Shown: piece after piece, positions 32,969-43,290 of the stretch
Numbering within the stretch: position 1 is the stretch's first letter
How the letters are laid out: the number at the start of each line of letters is the position of its first letter
DNA from: Edaphochlamys debaryana
Lineage: Eukaryota; Chlorophyta; Chlorophyceae; Chlamydomonadales
Assembly (NCBI GenBank): GCA_016858145.1
Contig: JAEHOE010000115.1
Span: 364,069-428,068, forward strand
Direction of reading: 5' to 3'
DNA length: 64,000 nucleotides
Translations under genes and position numbers: made by a program
Notes under the pieces: model-generated
What the model was told of the DNA's origin: nothing
Seen by the model: the letters and a program-made list of their open reading frames with translations, nothing else
Databases searched by the model: none

Positions 32969-35293
32969 ATGGCGCATGAGGAGCACCCGTATGCGAATTA
33001 TAACAAGTTTGACGAGGCTCCGACACTCGTGGGCAACTGGGTGGAGGAACGGAGCTTAAAGGAATGCACCGGTGAGATGTTGCCCAATTCTTATTGGGGC
33101 TTGCCGCCCGGCAGCTGACGCAGCAGCGGACGCTGAAGATTGCGTCATCCAATTGCAGGTCTAACGCGGAATCTGGTCAGTGCCCTGTGGGAGGGGGTTG
33201 GGGGCTCGGACACGGGGCGGGAGGGGGGACGCGGGTAGGCGCGCTGGGGGAGCATGACTGCCCTTGGTGCGGGTGGGGGCGCGGAGTGGGGGACACCGGG
33301 AAGCTAGCCGTGTGCCCCACGTCTCCATCCGCGGAGCGCGGGAGCACCCAAGAGCCCAAAGGCGCATACGCAGTGTGTGCCTGCCTGAAGTTGCTGTGGT
33401 TGCTGGCAAGCGCGCTGAGGGAGCATGACTGGCCTTGCCGTTCTGACCCTCTGACCTCCTTGCGGCACGCCCTTGCTGTGACTAGGCTGCAGCGCAGAAC
33501 CTGCGCGACTCGGAGGTCGCAGCGCTACAGGAGGAGGGGACGCTCAGCTCCCAAACCCAGCGGGTGCAGGGCGATCGACAACTGGTCACGCACCCACGTG
33601 TCATGGTCGCTGCCAATAACCAATCCGTGAGTCTTTCTTGTCGCTCTGGGGATGCGAACCGGGCTTACCATGGTGGGATTGAGGCTAGGCGTGGCTCCCA
33701 ATCTAAGGGCCAAAGCATGAATGGTTCAACCGAGCGGACATCCTCTTCTTAGAGGAGAAGGCTTGCTGTAATCGTGTGCCGCAGTCGAGCCCTTGCGGGT
33801 TGTAGGAAGGGGGCCGCGCGCACCAGGGTGGGATTGAGGCTGAGACGTGGTTCCTTGACAAAGAGGAAAAAACTCGTTGGCGCATGGTGTGCTTCTTGCG
33901 CGAGGACTGTGGTTCCGGGGATGAGTCGAGGATATCAGTGAGGCCTAGCTGGCCTGGACACGAAGGCCACGCTCTTGCCCACCCCGAATAGCCCCGTTTC
34001 CCACCAGCACCCTTGGCTTGTGCCCGTGTCGCTCTCCCCTCGCAGCACCCCTCGGACTGGCGCACAAGCACGCAAGCTGCGTACCGGGCCCCCGGGGAGC
34101 AGCGCCTGGCGGGGCAGTACATGGACACCAGCAAGATGGGGCCCCGGGAGCGCATGGTGAGCGTGAGGGCCGCTGGCGTGCTCTTGCTGGTGCCCCTGCA
34201 TGCCGGGCGCACGTAAGGGCTTAGCTCTTGCTGCCGTTGTGTGGTAAGCTTATGCCCTCTTCTGACTCACGCCCCCGCACAGCTGGCCGAGCAACTCATG
34301 AAGGAGGCGCGGGAGTTCCCGCCGGAGCTGCAGGTGAGGCGAAGCGGTTGAGGGGCCTCCGTGGGGTTCAAGTACTATTACTCTTTGCAGCCGTGGTGTG
34401 GGGCCGACAGCGCCCTTGCGCCCGCCCTGTCCCCCTTCAGGCCACCCTCAACGGCCCTCCCATCCCCATCACGACGGAGAGCGTGTACGGAGGGGACCTT
34501 AAGGCGCACGACCTCACGGGCGTGCAGTGAGCATGGGGAAGGGAAAGGAGCGGGGAAGCGTTTCCGCGCTTGCCGCACGGCTGAGCGCTGGGCCCTGCGG
34601 TGGGCCTTTGCTGGCGCCCCGAGCACGGGTTGGGACTGGCAGCGCTCCGAAGGCTAGGGCACGGCCGCCGTTGTTGTTGACCTCTTGGGCGACGTCCGAA
34701 CGCTTCGGGGTGTTGGTGAACCGCACATCAGCCATGGCGCCACCCGGCCACCCCCACTCCCCCACTCCTTATGCAGGGTGGGCGCGCGCGTGATGAAGGA
34801 CCGCGACGGGCGCTCCCCCACACGCGACCCCACGTTCCTGGCGGAGACGGGGCTCATGGTGAAGCACCAGGTGGACCGCCTCATGCCGGACGCGGCCGAG
34901 AAGGTGGGGCAGGGGGGGGGCGCGCCCCAACAAGCATGGCGACAGGCATGGCTGCACTCGTGCCGACGTTCTCTCTGGCCTCCTCCCCTGCAGTCTGGCG
35001 CTGTGGGCACTGCGGTGCTGGCCAACCGGGACGTGCCCGTCACCGTGTACAGCGAGGCGGTGGCCAAGAACACGTACGGTGAGAAGGGCGCGGCATGCGG
35101 ACCTTGGTGGGTTGGGGGCGAGCAGTTCTGGCAGCGAAGAAGCCAGCATGACCCCCTGCTGCCTCCATGTCCCACTCTCCCAGGCGGCGCGGTCTACGGC
35201 ACCACCACGCTCAACAGCGCCTCCCCCTTCGGCAAGTCCACCAACTTCTCCAAGCCCATGAACGATTACTCCAAGATCGTGGTGGACGAGTAG
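32969..35293 (+). CDS. Probable cilia/flagella-associated protein (microtubule-inner-protein type)
   Basis: Nine exons, 32969-33071, 33159-33175, 33486-33626, 34046-34156, 34283-34333, 34441-34526, 34777-34903, 34994-35078 and 35184-35293, sum to 276 residues. The second exon is only 17 nt. The protein starts MAHEEHPYANYNKFDEAPT, then LVGNWVEERSLKECTG, later HPSDWRTSTQAAYR, and ends with SPFGKSTNFSKPMNDYSK. It has no transmembrane segment or enzyme motif. Short Tyr/Trp/Pro-rich motifs of this kind occur in small axonemal doublet-microtubule proteins; weak resemblance to the CFAP95 family (HPxDW and LV-W motifs) is my best guess. Expression would then be in ciliated cells. Intron 3 (33627-34045) contains a tiny retroelement ORF1 scrap. 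Confidence 0.55.
33690..33775 (+). pseudogene. Tiny ORF1-like remnant in an intron
   Basis: EWFNRADILFLEE at about 33715-33755 matches RWFKGADILFREG of the minus-strand module at 52637 and RWIKGADILYLEG at 6320. Only the last 20 or so residues of the domain survive. Confidence 0.4.
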
Positions 35294-36826
35294 CTGGCCG
35301 GGGGACATGCGTGCCTGTGCGGCGGGGTAAGGTCCGGGCAGGGTTCGTGCCAGTCTGAGAGGGTGCAGATACCATTCCAATACCGCCAGACCGACGTGTA
35401 GCTGGACTGGGACTGTAGCAGACGTGCCGGGCAAGGTGGGATTGGAACAGGCGTGGTGACGGGGTTGACAATTGCAATTGCAATTGCGGGTCAAAGCAGT
35501 GTGCAGCCATCTGGATATCAAGATATGGTCTCCAAGTAAGCCGGAATGTGGATGCGGGTGCGGATTTGGATGCGGGATGACGGAAGACCGTACTGTCGCT
35601 CGGGATGACGCAAAGGACTTGCATCCAGGGGTCGGCTGCTGTGCGTGGGCAGGAAGGCAGTGTGGTAGCAGGGTGGCGTCATTGCCCTCACGAACGCCTC
35701 GCGGCGCCGCGCTTGGCCCCCGGGTGAGGTGTTCATGCAAGTTCAGTTATAGATGTGCACCGACAGCCCTTTCTCCGACAGCCCTTGTGCCTGTGTGCAA
35801 CCGCCGCGCCCACGTCAGGAAGCCGGGGATAGCCGATACGGGCTGAGCCCGCGGGGCTGACGTAGGGCACGCTTGGCTCAGGAGCGCTGGGTTGGGTGGA
35901 GGCGGCGGAAGGCATCCTCGTTGCCGGGGCAGGACTGGCGTCGGCAAAGGCGGCAGCCACGGGTCCGTCTGGATGCGCAAAGTGGGGCCTACGCTTGGGA
36001 GCCAGACTCGGCCGCGGCAGGGCCGAGTCGGGCTGTGACGGGCAGATGACGGGGGGTCGGGTCGGGCGCGGGCAAGGTAGCGCTAGGTTACGCTGCCTAG
36101 TGCCTCCCCAGGCCCCAGCACACCGGCAGGTGCAGCAGCCGGCCACTCTCCGCCCGTCCGCCGCCACGGGGTTATTATAGACAATGCGGGGAAGTGCCGC
36201 GAAGTCTTGGCGTCGCATTTCGTTGGCCGGGGAGGCGGGCGCTGCAGACGGAGCCGCCGAGGAAAGTGAGCTGCCTACTGCTGAGGAGGTCCGACCGCAT
36301 CAGACTCCCAGGCGGTCCCAGCTGACTCGCATTGCTTTAAGGATATTTCCATCACTTGTGCAACGGCGGCCCAGGCGGCAGAAGTGGATGCGCCTTGCGC
36401 CACCTCGACGTCGCTGCGCAGGTTACGATCCTGGTGCGCTTACTGTCCGCCGTACAGGTGTACTCCGAACCGCTTCATCCCCTGCTGCTGCTTCCCATTG
36501 GCTGACCGATATGACAATCGTCGAGAAGACCGGGCATGATGGGATGCAGCGAGGCGGCTAGTCAGACCAGTCGGCTCGGTCAGACCCGTTATGGCCAGTG
36601 TTGCGGCCGTGACGAGAATGACTTGTGCTGTAAGCGATACCTTTTACTTTGCGGCTTGCGGAGCACAGCAGCTTCACAGGCGTCAACTACGCGGCTTTCC
36701 CCGGTGGAGGCAACAGCTGCAGCAACGACCAGCGCATACGTTTGCAAGGCTGCCCGGACTGGCCACGGTCTCGCCAGTTTGCTGAGCCCATGATGTGGTG
36801 GCCGACGACTTGATATACATGACAGA
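35294..36826. other. Spacer between the ciliary gene and the sulfotransferase
   Basis: Contains the first copy of a 292-bp dispersed repeat (35728-36019). No exons with coherent splicing were found; an open frame at 36184-36561 has no recognisable protein character. Confidence 0.45.
35728..36019 (+). repeat. 292-bp dispersed repeat, copy 1 (partner 55913-56204)
   Basis: From AGGTGTTCATGCAAGTTCAG to GACTCGGCCGCGGC. The two copies are the same length and differ at only about ten positions, 20 kb apart on the same strand. No terminal inverted repeats are obvious. Confidence 0.9.
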
Positions 36827-39825
36827 ATGCGGACCCACAGCGCCCGCGGGATTAAGCTGCGTCTCATCGCTACAGTGCTTATACTATGGGCGATCAGCTC
36901 TTCGGCCGCGCCGGCCCCGTCGCTCGAGAGGAAGTGGGGGCAGGGCGCAGAATTTGCGCCAAACGATCCTTCTGCTATTCCCTCCTTCTTGATCGTGGGC
37001 TTTTCGAAAGGCGGTACAGTAAGTAACCGGGGAGATCTGCGAAAGAGCTGCTGCCTGGCCCTCAATTGGCAGCACTGCCGGTTCTGGGGAAGGAAGCTCT
37101 GGAGTTAGGGGAAGGCCTGGAGTTAGGGGAAGGCCTTATGTGTGTGTCACCGGCAGTGTCAAGGCTGGGTATGATGAGGGCTGGGGGCGGGCCGGCTTTT
37201 GGGACTGGGGAAGGGCGGTCACCTGCAACCCTAGGCGGGCTGGCCCTTTCCCTGGGCTGAGCCCCCTGTCCCAGCCCTGCACACCTCAAGCCCTCATCTT
37301 CGGGGACGTGCCCAGTCGCACCGCTGCCTCACCTCTTGCTCCCAGTCCTCCACCTCCCCCGGTGCCCCTTCCCGCCTGCCGCAGACCGACCTTCACAGCC
37401 AGTTGACGGATCCGTCAGTAAACGAGGACGCTCAGCGCCCCAATCCTCCGATTCACTCCAAGCTGAAGGCAGGCCGGATGACTCGGGGGAAGGGCCGGTT
37501 GCCGTCTCGCAAGGCATGATTGGCCGTGCAGGGGAGCGGGGGAGGGCAGGGACCTGCATTGCGGGCCGGGGCGTGGGGAGCGGGCGCGGGGCCTGCAGAC
37601 TTCCGCCTGATCCGCAACCACCCATGATGCGCAGGAGCTATCCATCTTACAGCAGATAACGAATGTCGGTGAACTGATGGCGAGCCAACCGCGTTTCCAG
37701 GAGTACCTACAAGCCCTGAATCACCCTTGCGCAAACTACGCCAAGCGCCTGTACAGATTGCGGTGAGGGTGGGGACTTTGGGGACAACCACGCAGGCCCT
37801 CTGTCTTGGCCAACATGCGGCATACGGGCGTTCGGGTAGCAGCCACCGGGAGATGCAGCTGCGAGGGCAACTGCTGACGACTGTACACGACTTCCTGCTC
37901 CCCTCCCCTGCAGGGCCTGCCTGGCCAACTCCTCAAGCTCCCGGCTGACGATAGATGGTGCGTCCTTGTTGCAAGACGAAAGGGGTTGCCCTTGAAGACC
38001 CCCAGGCGACCCCTTGGCCCGCTCGGAGAGCCAGCCCATCAACATTGGCCTGCCGTCTGACTGCCCTTGCCCCCGTGACCTCTGCTGCGTCCGTAGCGTC
38101 ACCCATGTACGTGGAATGGCCGCTCACGCCCATCACCCTTCGCGCGATATCGACCCAGTCCAAGGTTATCGTGATGCTCCGGGACGTGAGACGGGGAGGG
38201 GGTCAAGATTTGCCTTAAGAATGCCCGTTCGGGGTGGGCGCGGCGCTGACGTGCATGCGGCAATAATCCTCGCCATGCTCCCTCACGCTCTTCCCTCACC
38301 CTACCTTCCGCCCGCTCCCCCCGTCCCCCGTCAGCCGCTCGCCCGCATCGAGTCCCTCTACGTGCACCGCACGATTACGGAACGTGAGGCATGGGCGGTA
38401 TGGCGAAGAAATGTGCATCACTCAACCGGGCGGGGGGGGAGAGGCAAGGGTGGAAGGCACCCCGCAGCCAAGGCGGGTTGCCGACCCCGTGTACATCCCT
38501 CGTGCGCTGCCTGCAGACTTGTGGACACAGGAGCCAATCGACAGCGTCTACGACTCCTTCTTCAACACGGGCCGCAAAAGCCCCGAGGTGCTCATCTGTT
38601 TGCATCGACTCAGGCGCTGCCGGAATGACACGCGCTGCATGGAGGATGGCTGGTGAGGGCTGGCAGGGTAGGGGTGGGTATCCGCGGCCGTGGATGGTAT
38701 GTGGGACGTTTATGGCATGCAAGGCGTACCGGTCCTTCCCGTTTTCCTCTGCCCCAGCCGCGAGCACTCCTCGCCCCCATCGAGCACCCATCCCACCTGA
38801 ACAACCCTGCCCTCGTACCCCTCTCCCTGAGAGCCCCCCCAGCCTCATTGCCCCTGTCGTTGTTCACGCGTGGGCGGGCGGGGCTCGAGTAGGCTTCCGG
38901 CTGCCTCGATCTGCCCATAACCAATTGAGCGCCCCTGCACCCATCTGCTTCCCGCTCTTCCTCCATCCTGTCCCCGCCCCTTCCCAACCTGACCAGGTCA
39001 CTCCGTGCTGCCCTGCCTTTGTCCCATGACTGCTGTGGTCCTTTCCTGAGTCTTGGTACCCAGCGCTTTACCCTTGTCTCTCCAGACGAGTACCCAGCAG
39101 CTCACCCCTGCCGTTTCCCACCTCCCCAGGTTTTGCCACTTCGTTGGTCCCCGCCGACCGTCCCCCACCGCTTCCCGTTTCCCTCCCGTCCTCCCGTAGG
39201 CGGGACTTGGTCACTGCGGGGTACATGAACGATTACACCATGCAGCTGTTTGCCACCGGCCTGTATCGCTACATCCTCGCTCCGTGGCGTAGACACTACT
39301 TCCAGCGTAATCGAGTGCTCATCATCGATTCGCACGCCTACTACGCCAGCCGCACGGCCGTAATGGAACAGGTGAGTGCAGCCCGCAGCGAGATGGTGTG
39401 CGTGGACCCTGCGCCCCATGCGGCCATGCATACCGGTGACCATGTGCGCTGCGCCCCGACCCAGCTATGACTTTGTCCGCTTGGGCGCAGGGTAGGTCTC
39501 TGCGGGAACCGCAACTCGCAGCTGCACTGACTGCTGTCCTCGTGCTGCTGCGCCCCAGGTGATTGCCTTCCTGTACGGCCGAGCCATGACGGAGGCCGAG
39601 CGGAAGTTGGCGGAAGGAGCCGAGGTGAAGCTCATGAGCCAGCACACAGTTGTGGAGGGCCAGCCCCGCCCGGCCTGGGTACTCTCACACGACCGCATGA
39701 CTCGCCTGAAGGCTTTCCTCAAGGAGCACGTGCTTGATGGAATGTACGAAATGCTGCAGGAACTGAGAAATGAGGGGGCTTGGGTAGTGGGCTTCGATAA
39801 GCCTCCCTGGCCGTGGGCAGTGTGA
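36827..39825 (+). CDS. Membrane-anchored carbohydrate sulfotransferase-like protein
   Basis: Nine exons give 386 residues: 36827-37018, 37385-37468, 37635-37762, 37914-37957, 38097-38185, 38335-38383, 38517-38652, 39200-39371 and 39559-39825. After MRTHSARGIKLR comes a hydrophobic signal or anchor (LIATVLILWAISSS). PSFLIVGFSKGGT at the end of exon 1 is the 5'-phosphosulfate-binding loop, and VIVMLRDPLARIESLYVH across exons 5-6 is the 3'-phosphate-binding motif of PAPS-dependent sulfotransferases. The reaction would be sulfate transfer from PAPS to a glycan or protein in the Golgi lumen; many algal wall and matrix polymers are sulfated. The late part (YRYILAPWRRHYF, VLIIDSHAYY) fits the C-terminal half of the fold. 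Exon 2 seems to use a GC donor (AAG/GCAGGC), so that boundary is less sure. Confidence 0.75.
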
Positions 39826-41043
39826 GCAGTCTCAGGTCTCAGGAGAAGCCTGACCGGGAGGGGCGCTGCGGAGTTCAGGTGGGACGTGGGAGCGGCACCT
39901 GAAGGCAGTGATGGGGGATCGTTAACATGGCCAGCTGCTGACATGCTGTTTGGAGCCTGCTGCTTGCTCAAGGAATCGTATCTTAGGCTAAGGCAAATGG
40001 TCCGGCTGGAGAACTAGGACAATGCGAGGGACTGGTGAGAGGGTGACCAGACTTATGCGGAGGGCGATGTCTCCTGCTGGCGGCCACCCGACCCTTTGCG
40101 GGCGGGGTGGCGCGGGACACGGTCGCACGTCAGAGACACAGGGAGGCACAGGGGTCGCCGTCGAGAAGAGGTCAGAGGAGAGGTTGGAATACCGGTAGGA
40201 GGGATGACGTGGTGGCCTCGCGCGTCTACGGCGCCCCTGCCCATCACCGCTTGCCCGTATGAGCATGGCATCCTCCCCAGCTCCCTGGAAGCCACTTTCG
40301 GCGACCAGGTACCCCGTTCACAGGCACAGGCATTCTGCGTCGGCCAACATCTTGCGACGCCAAACACCGCGGCACTACGCCCCGTTGTCTATAATACCTC
40401 CCGCTCCCCCACCTCACCCGAACGCGCCCAGCTTCCTGTCGCCCCCTCCCCGTCTCGCCAGAGTCACCTGCCTGGGCTTCTGAGCCCTCACACCGGCCAC
40501 CGTCCGGGGCCCGCCCCGTCCACGCCCGCGCCCCTGGCGCCCGGAACACGCCGCCGGACAAGATGCCCCCCTGCCCAACCTGCCCACGTCATCCAGCCGT
40601 GCACCATCCTGCCCCTGCTTCTCCCGTGTCCCCCGGCCCCGGCATGGGTCGCCCGCGCTCAATGTTTTCACCCTTCCCTCGCCTCTCCACCCCTCAGGCC
40701 GCTCCAGACAACGCCACCGAACAGCTCGCCAGCGCAGATGAACGTTACCCCAGTAAGTCGGCGTTGCGGCCCCCGTGCCCACGCCCAGCCCGTTTGCGAC
40801 CCCTGGCGATCCTGCGCTGCGCCACCCAGCCCTTTCTGGCCCCCTGCCTGCCCTGTTCGCCTGTCAGCCGACCCTGTCGCGACACCACTCCATAGCAAAA
40901 CTCTTGGGCCCGCAGCTGCACGTGCACTTGCTCCCTCCCAGCCTTTGCCCCTCCTCACTTGCACTCAGCCCCTCCCCAGCCTTGCCCCAGCCACGCAGCC
41001 AGCCGCGGTTGCGTGTGTGCGGTGCGTGCAGCCGCCGTAGCTG
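39826..41043. other. C-rich region upstream of the retroelement gag
   Basis: Candidate exons EHGILPSSLEATFGDQ (ending 40308 before GTACCC) and APDNATEQLASADERYP (40699-40752 before GTAAGT) have good splice borders. They could belong to the retroelement leader or to an interrupted host gene. I could not find a 5' LTR here by eye. Confidence 0.3.
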
Positions 41044-43290
41044 ATGCCCAGCCGTAGCGCTCCAGGACACCGGAGCTCAACACGCTGCAGCTCAACACGC
41101 TCAACACGCTGCAGCAGACAGTCTCGGCAACACGCTCAACAGCTCAACACGCTGCAGCAGACAGTCTCGGCGCTCGTCGCCTCCTCTGGCCCTCCCTCCA
41201 TGAGCGGCCAGGGCTCCCAGGCCCGCGCCCCGTGGCAGGGCCGCGGCGGTTCCCAGACCGGCCGCGGCACCAGCGACCGCGGCGGTTTCGCTGGTGGGCG
41301 AGGCAGGGGGCGTGGCGGCGGTGAGCGGCGCCCGCAGCTCACGGACGAGGAGCGTGGGTTGGGCCGCTGGCACCGCTCCTGGCCTGACCCCGTCAGCGGT
41401 GAGGTGCCGGCTCGCGACGGCAAGTGCGACGAGTGCCAGACCACGCGCCACGTCGGCCCCAGCTTCTGCCCCAAGAAGGCGGAGTGGGGCGAGCCCACAG
41501 CCCTCACCGGCTACAGAGGCTCCCTCACGACCGCCCAGCTCCAGGCTGAGCAGCGGCGCCTCCGCGCCGAGGGCCGCATCAAGGGCGAGGCGCCCGGGGG
41601 CAACGACCAGCGCGCCCGCGCCCACGCCGCCTCAGAGGAGACGGCCTCCGCCTTCGGTGACGCCGCCTCCCAGTTTGAGGACGACTCCTACTGCGGCTAT
41701 GCTCTGCACGAGCTGAGCGCTGAGGACTATGACCTCGAGCTGCGCGGCCAGTCGCTCTTCGCCTCCAGCCTGTGGGGCGGCGGCGGCGAGGTCTTCCCGC
41801 GCACCAGCGCCGGCATAGACTACCGCTCGCTCTTCGTCAGCACCCTGCCCAGCGAGCTCTCCTCCTCCTGCGCCGCCAGCGACGGCCTGTCCGCTGGGGG
41901 GGGGGCAACCAGCTGCGCAGCAGCTCTGTGGGGCACCTTCACTCCATCCTGCGCGGCAGCAGCTCCAACGGCCAGCCCTGCCGAGGCGACGCCTGCGTCG
42001 GCTGCAGCGTGTGCAACGGCTCCTCAGCCCAGCTGCGCTGCGTGCAGTTCAAGGATGAGCTGACCCCGCTCAGGGGCGGCACATGCTGGTCGGACCGCCT
42101 CAACGGCCGGGGGCCCTTCGAGCCCCGCCGCGAGGTTGCGGCATCCCCCAGCCCCGTGGCGGGCGAGGCTGCACCCTCCTGCCCCATGCTGGCGAAGGAG
42201 CCCGAGTCCGCCCCGGCTGCATGCGCCACGGCCGCCAAGCCCTTCCCAGTCACGTTTGAGCAGGCGGGTCCCAGCCCTCTGCCGAGCGTGGCTGAGCCTG
42301 CCGCCAGCGAGAAGGCCGTCTCCCAGGACGCCCCTCCCTCGCTGGTGCCGCAGCTCGCACAGCGCCCCATCGCTGGACCACCACCGACCCGCAAGGCTTC
42401 CTCCCAGGACCCTCGCGACGCGGTTATGTGGCATCTGATCCAGTCCCTGGCGCTGCTCAGCGGGGAGCGCAACATCTCGCTCGCTTCCAGCTCTGCCGAG
42501 GCCACAGCGGGCTCCGAGGGCAGCCTCCAAGCTGCCCTCACCGAGTTCCTGGCTTCACGAGCGTCGGCCCCAGCCACCGCTGACGGCGCCGGCCCCACCG
42601 TGCGGCACATGTACGCTGACGCAGTCATGCACGCTGCCCACATCAGCGCCTTCCAGCACTCGGTCCAGAGCTACAAGCTGGTGTACTTCCGCAACGAGTC
42701 GTATGGTGCGGGTTTCTCCCTGGAAACCCGCACCGGTGAGCTGCGGCTGTTCGAGGGCCTGATGCCCGACAGCGGCGCTGACGCCATCGTGGTGGTGGAC
42801 ACGCTGGTCCAGGCCCTTGGCCTCACCATCCAGCCCACACGCTCCTCCCTCTCGACGGCCGGTGGGGACGGCACCCTGCTCGGTGAGGTCATGCTCACCC
42901 TCGTCTTCAAGGCCGGCACTCCTGACGTGGTCCACTACCAGGCACGCGCCCTGGTGCTCAGCAGCCGCTTCGTGCGGGGCATCTTCCAGGTGCTCTTCCC
43001 CGTCAAGGAGATGGCCAGGCTGGGCATGACGCTGCACGCCTACCCGCGCACGTGCACAACCTACCTACCCGACCTGATGGACGCCTGCCCTCTCGACATG
43101 CGGGTGGCCGAGCTGCCGCTCACCCACCGCAACGCCAGCTTCTCGGGTGCCTCCGCCATCCTGGCTGCCGCACGCCACCTCTCGTGCTGCTTCGCCTCCC
43201 GCGAGCGCCCGCAGCGCCCGCCCCAACCCGAGCTCGCGCCCGAGCTGGGTGAGGACGAGATCTACGCTGAGGCGTGCGACGAGGGCATGG
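41044..43290 (+). pseudogene. Gag-like region with protease-like motif, frame-disrupted
   Basis: The upstream part holds a Gln/Leu-rich helical stretch (QQLNTLQQTVSALV), a Gly/Arg-rich RGG-like basic segment (about 41215-41330) and a zinc-knuckle-like CDECQTTRHVGPSFC (CX2CX4HX5C), as in nucleocapsids. The frame shifts at a G10 run near 41897-41906. The next frame (41772-43298) includes CRGDACVGCSVC and MYADAVMHAAHISAFQHSVQ, and then PDSGADAIVVVDTLVQALGL, a DSG motif like a retropepsin active site. A second shift near 43285 leads into pol. A 43-bp tandem duplication at 41109-41171 adds a third break. Whether any of these is programmed frameshifting or sequencing error cannot be told from the sequence. 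Confidence 0.65.

Noticed and set aside
40096..41040. Open frame of 314 codons before gag
   Set aside because: Mostly Pro/Ala low complexity from C-rich DNA. Only two short pieces look like exons, so it is described as a region rather than a gene.
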